A stretch of DNA of 64,000 nucleotides from Sphaerochaeta sp. (GTDB taxonomy: Bacteria > Spirochaetota > Spirochaetia > Sphaerochaetales > Sphaerochaetaceae). The stretch is taken from contig JAGYOG010000004.1 of assembly GCA_018399495.1 (NCBI GenBank), forward strand, positions 36,520 through 100,519, given 5' to 3'. The position numbers and the translations under genes are program-made. This document shows, one piece after another, positions 60,108 through 64,000 of the stretch. The notes beneath the pieces are model-generated. The model ran no database searches and was not told the origin of the DNA. It saw nothing but the letters and a program-made list of their open reading frames with translations. Within the stretch, counting starts at the first letter, position 1. Every line of letters starts with the position of its first letter.

Positions 60108-60728
60108 ATGTTAGGGCTTATCGGCAAAAAAGTTGGAATGACACAGGTGTTTGATGCGCAAGGCAGGCTCACACCCGTGACTGTAATAAAAATAGAGGGC
60201 AATGTTGTTGTCTCGGACCGTAATGAGGAGAAGAATGGATATTCTGCTGCTGTATTGGGTTCGATTGACAAGAAGAAAAGCTCTATCACCAAACCATATG
60301 CTGGCCAATTCAAGGAAGTATGTGAACCGAAGCAACATGTTATGGAATTTCGTGATTATAACAAAGAAGTTGCCGTAGGCGAGGTGTTGGGCGTGGATAT
60401 ATTTAAGGACATCTCCTTTGTGGATGTCACCGGGACTTCTAAAGGTAAGGGTTTTGCCGGTGGTATGAAACGACATGGCTTTAAAGGCGGTCGTGCTACC
60501 CACGGTTCAAAATTCCATCGCGACATCGGCGGTACGTCTATGTCTGCCTCTCCTTCCCGCACGTTCAAGGGTACTCGGATGGCTGGCCACATGGGTAATG
60601 AGAGGACGACGGTCCAGAACTTGAAGGTAGTCCGTGTCGATGAAGAGATGCAGGTCCTTATGGTAAAGGGTGCTATCCCTGGTCCCGCCCAGAGTGTCGT
60701 CATCGTCAAGAAAGCGATTAAGAAGTAG
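60108..60728 (+). CDS. rplC: Ribosomal protein L3
   Basis: 206 residues. Opens [15 protein letters not shown], with the extended loop [40 protein letters not shown] that reaches the peptidyl-transferase centre. GTTGAGG lies upstream of ATG 60108. Second gene of the S10 cluster. Confidence 0.98.
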   Translation: MLGLIGKKVGMTQVFDAQGRLTPVTVIKIEGNVVVSDRNEEKNGYSAAVLGSIDKKKSSITKPYAGQFKEVCEPKQHVMEFRDYNKEVAVGEVLGVDIFKDISFVDVTGTSKGKGFAGGMKRHGFKGGRATHGSKFHRDIGGTSMSASPSRTFKGTRMAGHMGNERTTVQNLKVVRVDEEMQVLMVKGAIPGPAQSVVIVKKAIKK

Positions 60729-60739
60729 GGGCGAGATAT

Positions 60740-61369
60740 ATGGAAACGAAAGTCTTTTCAATTGACGGCAAAGAAGTCCGGACCCTCGTGTTGAATGATG
60801 AAGTATTCAACAGAGAGGTTAGTGATGGTACCATTTACTATGCCGTGAACAGTGAGCTTGCTAACCACCGCGTTGGTACTGCAAGCACTAAGACCCGCGC
60901 AGAGGTCAGATACAGCAATAGTAAGCCATACAAGCAGAAGGGTACCGGTAACGCACGTGCTGGTGACAAGAAAAGCCCTGTAAGAGTTGGTGGCGGAACG
61001 ATTTTTGGACCCAAGCCGCGAGATTATAGTTTTACCCTCCCCAAAAAGATGAAGAGGCTTGCTATGAAGAGCCTGTTGTCTATGGGAGTCAAGGAGGATC
61101 GTCTCGTTGTTGTAGAGGATTTCTCCATCGAAAGTGGCAAAACCAGGGATCTGGATAAGATTCTTAAGAACTTCGTCGAGGATGAGAGCAGAACCATTCT
61201 GATCCTTAAGGATGACGATGCTATGGTGCGCCGTGCTGCAAGGAACATTCCGTACCTGCGTGTTCTTTCATACAACAAGCTTTCTGCTAAGGAGTTGTTG
61301 TACGGGAGAAAGCTCCTGGTTCTGGAAGGGGCTGCTAAGAATTTGAATGAATTCTACGGCGACAAATAA
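60740..61369 (+). CDS. rplD: Ribosomal protein L4
   Basis: 209 residues. The tunnel-lining loop is [40 protein letters not shown]; the globular domain follows with [14 protein letters not shown] near the end. In E. coli L4 represses the S10 operon through the leader; whether the tuf leader here serves that is unknown. Begins 11 bp after rplC. Confidence 0.97.
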   Translation: METKVFSIDGKEVRTLVLNDEVFNREVSDGTIYYAVNSELANHRVGTASTKTRAEVRYSNSKPYKQKGTGNARAGDKKSPVRVGGGTIFGPKPRDYSFTLPKKMKRLAMKSLLSMGVKEDRLVVVEDFSIESGKTRDLDKILKNFVEDESRTILILKDDDAMVRRAARNIPYLRVLSYNKLSAKELLYGRKLLVLEGAAKNLNEFYGDK

Positions 61370-61380
61370 GGGGACCGGTA

Positions 61381-61683
61381 ATGAGAGCAGACCAAGTAAT
61401 TATTGAACCCGTCCTGAGTGAGAAGACAAATCTTGCTCGCGAGGGAGAAACAAAGAGGTATTCGTTCAAGGTCCGTATGGACAGCAACAAGTATCAAATC
61501 ATGGCAGCTGTTAAAGAGCTCTTTGGTGTTGAGGTTGCAGCTTGTAACGTAATGATTGTGAAGGGCAAGCCAAAGTATTCCCGCGGTAAGGGTGGTTCCA
61601 TTCTTGGAAACACCGGCAACTGGAAGAAGGCTGTCGTAACCCTGGCCAAGGGTGATACCATCCAGGCCATCGAAGGCGTATAA
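61381..61683 (+). CDS. rplW: Ribosomal protein L23
   Basis: 100 residues. [59 protein letters not shown] is diagnostic. Docking site at the tunnel exit for trigger factor and SRP. GGGGACCGGTA precedes ATG 61381. Confidence 0.97.
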   Translation: MRADQVIIEPVLSEKTNLAREGETKRYSFKVRMDSNKYQIMAAVKELFGVEVAACNVMIVKGKPKYSRGKGGSILGNTGNWKKAVVTLAKGDTIQAIEGV

Positions 61684-61697
61684 GGAGAAGTTGGATT

Positions 61698-62522
61698 ATG
61701 GCACTTAAATCATACAAGCCCAATACTCCCGGCCTTCGCCAGAAGACCACTTTGGTCTTCAGCGAGCTGACTGCCAGCAAGCCTGAAAAGTCTTTGACCA
61801 GTGGTCTTAACAAAAAGGCAGGTCGGGATACCTTCGGGCGCATCAGTGTTCGCCGTAGAGGCGGTGGTCATAAACGTGCATATCGTACGATTGATTTCAA
61901 GCGCGACAAGTACGGGATTCCCGGTGTTGTGAAGACCATTGAGTACGATCCGAACCGCAGTGCGAATATTGCATTGGTATTTTATGCCGATGGTGAGAAG
62001 CGCTACATGATTGCTCCTAGGGGAATCAAGGAGGGAGCCACTGTATTGAGTGGACCAGAAGCCCCTGTACAAGTTGGGAATGCTCTTCCTTTGAAGAAGA
62101 TTCCTCTAGGCTTAATGGTGCATAATGTTGAGCTGACCCTCGGTCGTGGTGGACAACTTGTCCGCAGCGCTGGTTTGGGAGCAACCCTGGTCGCTAAGGA
62201 AGGAGATTATGTCACTCTCCGTTTGCCGTCAGGTGAAATGCGCATGGTGTTTGGTGAGTGTTACGCTACCCTCGGGCAGCTTGGCAACGAAGATCATATG
62301 AACGTCACGCTCGGAAAGGCTGGTGCAAGTCGCCACCTTGGAAGAAGGCCGAAGGTTCGAGGTGTAGCAATGAACCCGATCGACCACCCACATGGTGGTG
62401 GTGAAGGGAGAACTGCTTCAGGTCGTAACCCTGTATCCCCATGGGGTAAGCCGGCAAAGGGTGGAAAGACCCGATCCAAGAAAAAACCTTCCGGTGCATT
62501 CATTGTTAAGAAGCGGAAGTAG
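61698..62522 (+). CDS. rplB: Ribosomal protein L2
   Basis: 274 residues. [22 protein letters not shown] near the start, and the C-terminal [34 protein letters not shown] with the conserved His of the peptidyl-transferase region. AAGGAGAAG precedes ATG 61698. Confidence 0.98.
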   Translation: MALKSYKPNTPGLRQKTTLVFSELTASKPEKSLTSGLNKKAGRDTFGRISVRRRGGGHKRAYRTIDFKRDKYGIPGVVKTIEYDPNRSANIALVFYADGEKRYMIAPRGIKEGATVLSGPEAPVQVGNALPLKKIPLGLMVHNVELTLGRGGQLVRSAGLGATLVAKEGDYVTLRLPSGEMRMVFGECYATLGQLGNEDHMNVTLGKAGASRHLGRRPKVRGVAMNPIDHPHGGGEGRTASGRNPVSPWGKPAKGGKTRSKKKPSGAFIVKKRK

Positions 62523-62531
62523 GAGTAGAAA

Positions 62532-62804
62532 GTGGCTAGATCAATCAAAAAAGGTCCTTTTATTGAAAAGAAATTGTATAAGAGGATTCAGGAGTCTCTC
62601 AAGACAAATCAGAAACAGATGATCAAGACTTATTCCCGCTGTTCTACGATCATCCCTGAAATGGTGGGATTCACGATTTCTGTGTACAACGGGAAAACCT
62701 GGATTCCGGTATATGTAACGGAGAATTTGGTAGGACATAAACTCGGTGAGTTTTCTCCCACCAGAATTTTCCGCGGTCATAGTTCCGACAAGAAGGTTGG
62801 GTAA
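62532..62804 (+). CDS. rpsS: Ribosomal protein S19
   Basis: 90 residues. Starts at GTG 62532, with AGGAGTAG upstream; it is the one non-ATG start seen among the ribosomal genes here. [18 protein letters not shown] and the C-terminal [21 protein letters not shown] are diagnostic. Binds S13 in the 30S head. Confidence 0.97.
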   Translation: MARSIKKGPFIEKKLYKRIQESLKTNQKQMIKTYSRCSTIIPEMVGFTISVYNGKTWIPVYVTENLVGHKLGEFSPTRIFRGHSSDKKVG

Positions 62805-62809
62805 GCGGT

Positions 62810-63184
62810 ATGGGTAGTAAGATGGAAGATAAACAAGGTTATTCAGCAACTGCCAAATTTCTGATGGTATCTCCTTCCAAGGTTCGCCCGGTCGCCAATC
62901 TTGTTCGGAATAAGTCATATGTGGAAGCAGTAGCAATTCTTGAGGCTATGCCTCAGAAGGGATCAAATCTGATCCTGAAAGTTTTGCAATCCGCTTGTGC
63001 AAATGCGCTTGATCAGAACAAGAAGATCGATGAAGAGAATCTTGTGATCAAGGAGTTGCAGGTTAACGAGGGTCCAAGGCTCAAGAGAGTCTGGCCGAGA
63101 TCCCATGGAAGACGGGATATTCTGCTTAAGAGGATGTCACACATTACCGTCGTCGTTGACGAAAAAGCAAGCGTGAGGAAGTAA
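62810..63184 (+). CDS. rplV: Ribosomal protein L22
   Basis: 124 residues. YSATAKFLMVSPSKVRPVANLVRNKSYVEAVAILEAMPQKGS and the tunnel loop EGPRLKRVWPRSHGRRDILLKRMSHITVVV. The first residues MGSKMEDKQG are non-conserved; ATG 62822 is an alternative start, and neither has a strong ribosome site, suggesting coupling to rpsS 5 bp upstream. Confidence 0.96.
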   Translation: MGSKMEDKQGYSATAKFLMVSPSKVRPVANLVRNKSYVEAVAILEAMPQKGSNLILKVLQSACANALDQNKKIDEENLVIKELQVNEGPRLKRVWPRSHGRRDILLKRMSHITVVVDEKASVRK

Positions 63185-63892
63185 ATGGGCCAGAAAGTTA
63201 ATCCTATTGGGCTCCGTCTTGGAGTCAACAAGACCTGGAAGTCTAAATGGTATGTGGACCCCAGGGAGTATGCGGACACTCTGCATGAAGATTTGAAGCT
63301 GAGAAAAGCTTTAATTGAATGCCCTGAAGTCCAGGGTGCTGAGATTTCGGATGTTGAAATCATCCGTAAGCCACAGCGCATTACGATTGTGATTACCACC
63401 AGCCGTCCTGGTATCATTATTGGTAGCAAGGGTGCAAATGTTGAAAAGCTTGGGGCTCGTCTCCAGAAGCTTTCCGACAAGAAGGTGCAAATCAAGATCA
63501 AGGAAATCAAGAAGCCAGAGGCTGATGCCCAGCTGATCGCCTTAAACGTTGCTAGACAGCTCGTGAGCCGCGGTTCATTCCGTCGGTCAATGAAGATAGC
63601 TGTTTCCAAGGCAATGCAGAACGGTGCTCAGGGTGTTAAGATCCGGCTCTCCGGTCGTATCGGTGGTGCAGAAATTGCACGCTCGGAGTGGATGAAGGAA
63701 GGAAGAATTCCTCTTCATACGTTGCGTAGTGACATCGACTATGGATTTACCACAGCTAATACCTCCTTTGGTGTCATTGGCGTCAAGGTGTGGGTGTACA
63801 ACGGTGAAATATACGATCGTGCAGTCAAGAACGACGCCGGTGGTTTGGTGAGAAAGCCGACCAAGAGCGAAGGTGTTGAGGCAAGGAGTTAG
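63185..63892 (+). CDS. rpsC: Ribosomal protein S3
   Basis: 235 residues. MGQKVNPIGLRLGVNKTWKSKWY, the KH domain with RPGIIIGSKGANVEKL, and the C-terminal GGAEIARSEWMKEGRIPLHTLRSDIDYGFTTANTSFGVIGVKVWVYNGE. It begins immediately after the rplV stop codon. mRNA entry channel and helicase function. Confidence 0.98.
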   Translation: MGQKVNPIGLRLGVNKTWKSKWYVDPREYADTLHEDLKLRKALIECPEVQGAEISDVEIIRKPQRITIVITTSRPGIIIGSKGANVEKLGARLQKLSDKKVQIKIKEIKKPEADAQLIALNVARQLVSRGSFRRSMKIAVSKAMQNGAQGVKIRLSGRIGGAEIARSEWMKEGRIPLHTLRSDIDYGFTTANTSFGVIGVKVWVYNGEIYDRAVKNDAGGLVRKPTKSEGVEARS

Positions 63893-63898
63893 TAGGCC

Positions 63899-64000
63899 AT
63901 GCTTAGTCCAAAGAGAATTAAACACAGAAAGAAACAGCGTGGCACCACTGATGGTGTTGCACATCGCGGGACTACTATTGCTTTCGGTGAATTCGGTTTG
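63899..64000 (+). CDS. rplP: Ribosomal protein L16 (truncated by window end)
   Basis: 34 codons visible: [19 protein letters not shown] then [15 protein letters not shown], the L16 N-terminus. GCAAGGAG overlaps the end of rpsC upstream. The rest of the gene, and presumably rpmC and rpsQ, continue outside. Confidence 0.95.
   Translation, partial: MLSPKRIKHRKKQRGTTDGVAHRGTTIAFGEFGL

Overview
The window reads as a continuous stretch of bacterial chromosome from a spirochaete, most probably Sphaerochaeta or a close relative. This is inferred, not searched. The support is the spirochaete-like 5' end of the 16S rRNA, an Asn at the RpoB position that makes spirochaetes naturally rifampicin resistant, and clostridial-looking content (Rex, a T-box leader, sensory and monomeric [FeFe] hydrogenases), which fits a lineage known for exchange with Firmicutes. 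Almost every base lies in a gene or a recognisable control element. No CRISPR array, IS element, integrase or prophage was seen.

Layout, first half. 1-3646 (minus strand): a cut-off ABC exporter with its MarR repressor, pgi, and argR with two tandem ARG boxes. 3753-8540: lemA, a DUF2207 membrane protein, a DUF1653 protein, an RRM protein, and a pair of isoprenoid-alcohol kinase-like genes. 8555-13928: groEL alone, then yajC-secD-secF. 13945-21166: ispH-rex, followed by an [FeFe]-hydrogenase operon (thioredoxin-like ferredoxin, sensory hydrogenase with PAS, SpoIIE-type phosphatase, second ferredoxin, catalytic hydrogenase, msrC). 21163-26231: thrS under a T-box riboswitch, an M32 carboxypeptidase, pgsA and a HAD phosphatase.

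Layout, second half. 26261-31565: one rRNA operon (16S, tRNA-Ile, 23S, 5S) with long pre-rRNA processing stems. 31585-36259: metNIQ, argF with an ARG box, and hsp20 behind a sigma-54-type promoter. 36270-45433: an M20 peptidase divergent from a TetR regulator, clpB, a MocA-like transferase, DUF554, a CI-type regulator and glgP. 45536-64000: tRNA-Thr, rpmG, tRNA-Trp, secE, nusG, rplKAJL, rpoBC, rpsL-rpsG, tuf and the S10 operon as far as a truncated rplP.

The most interesting system is 15683-20681. An H-cluster protein with the sensory Cys-to-Ala change, a PAS domain and a translationally coupled phosphatase sits beside the hydrogenase it may regulate, directly after the NADH sensor Rex. The output of the phosphatase, and the fold of its C-terminal ~150 residues, are not evident. 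Also notable: a T-box whose specifier and discriminator-pairing bases both match the tRNA-Thr(GGU) encoded in this same window, and a tRNA-Ile gene with extra nucleotides that break the usual cloverleaf.
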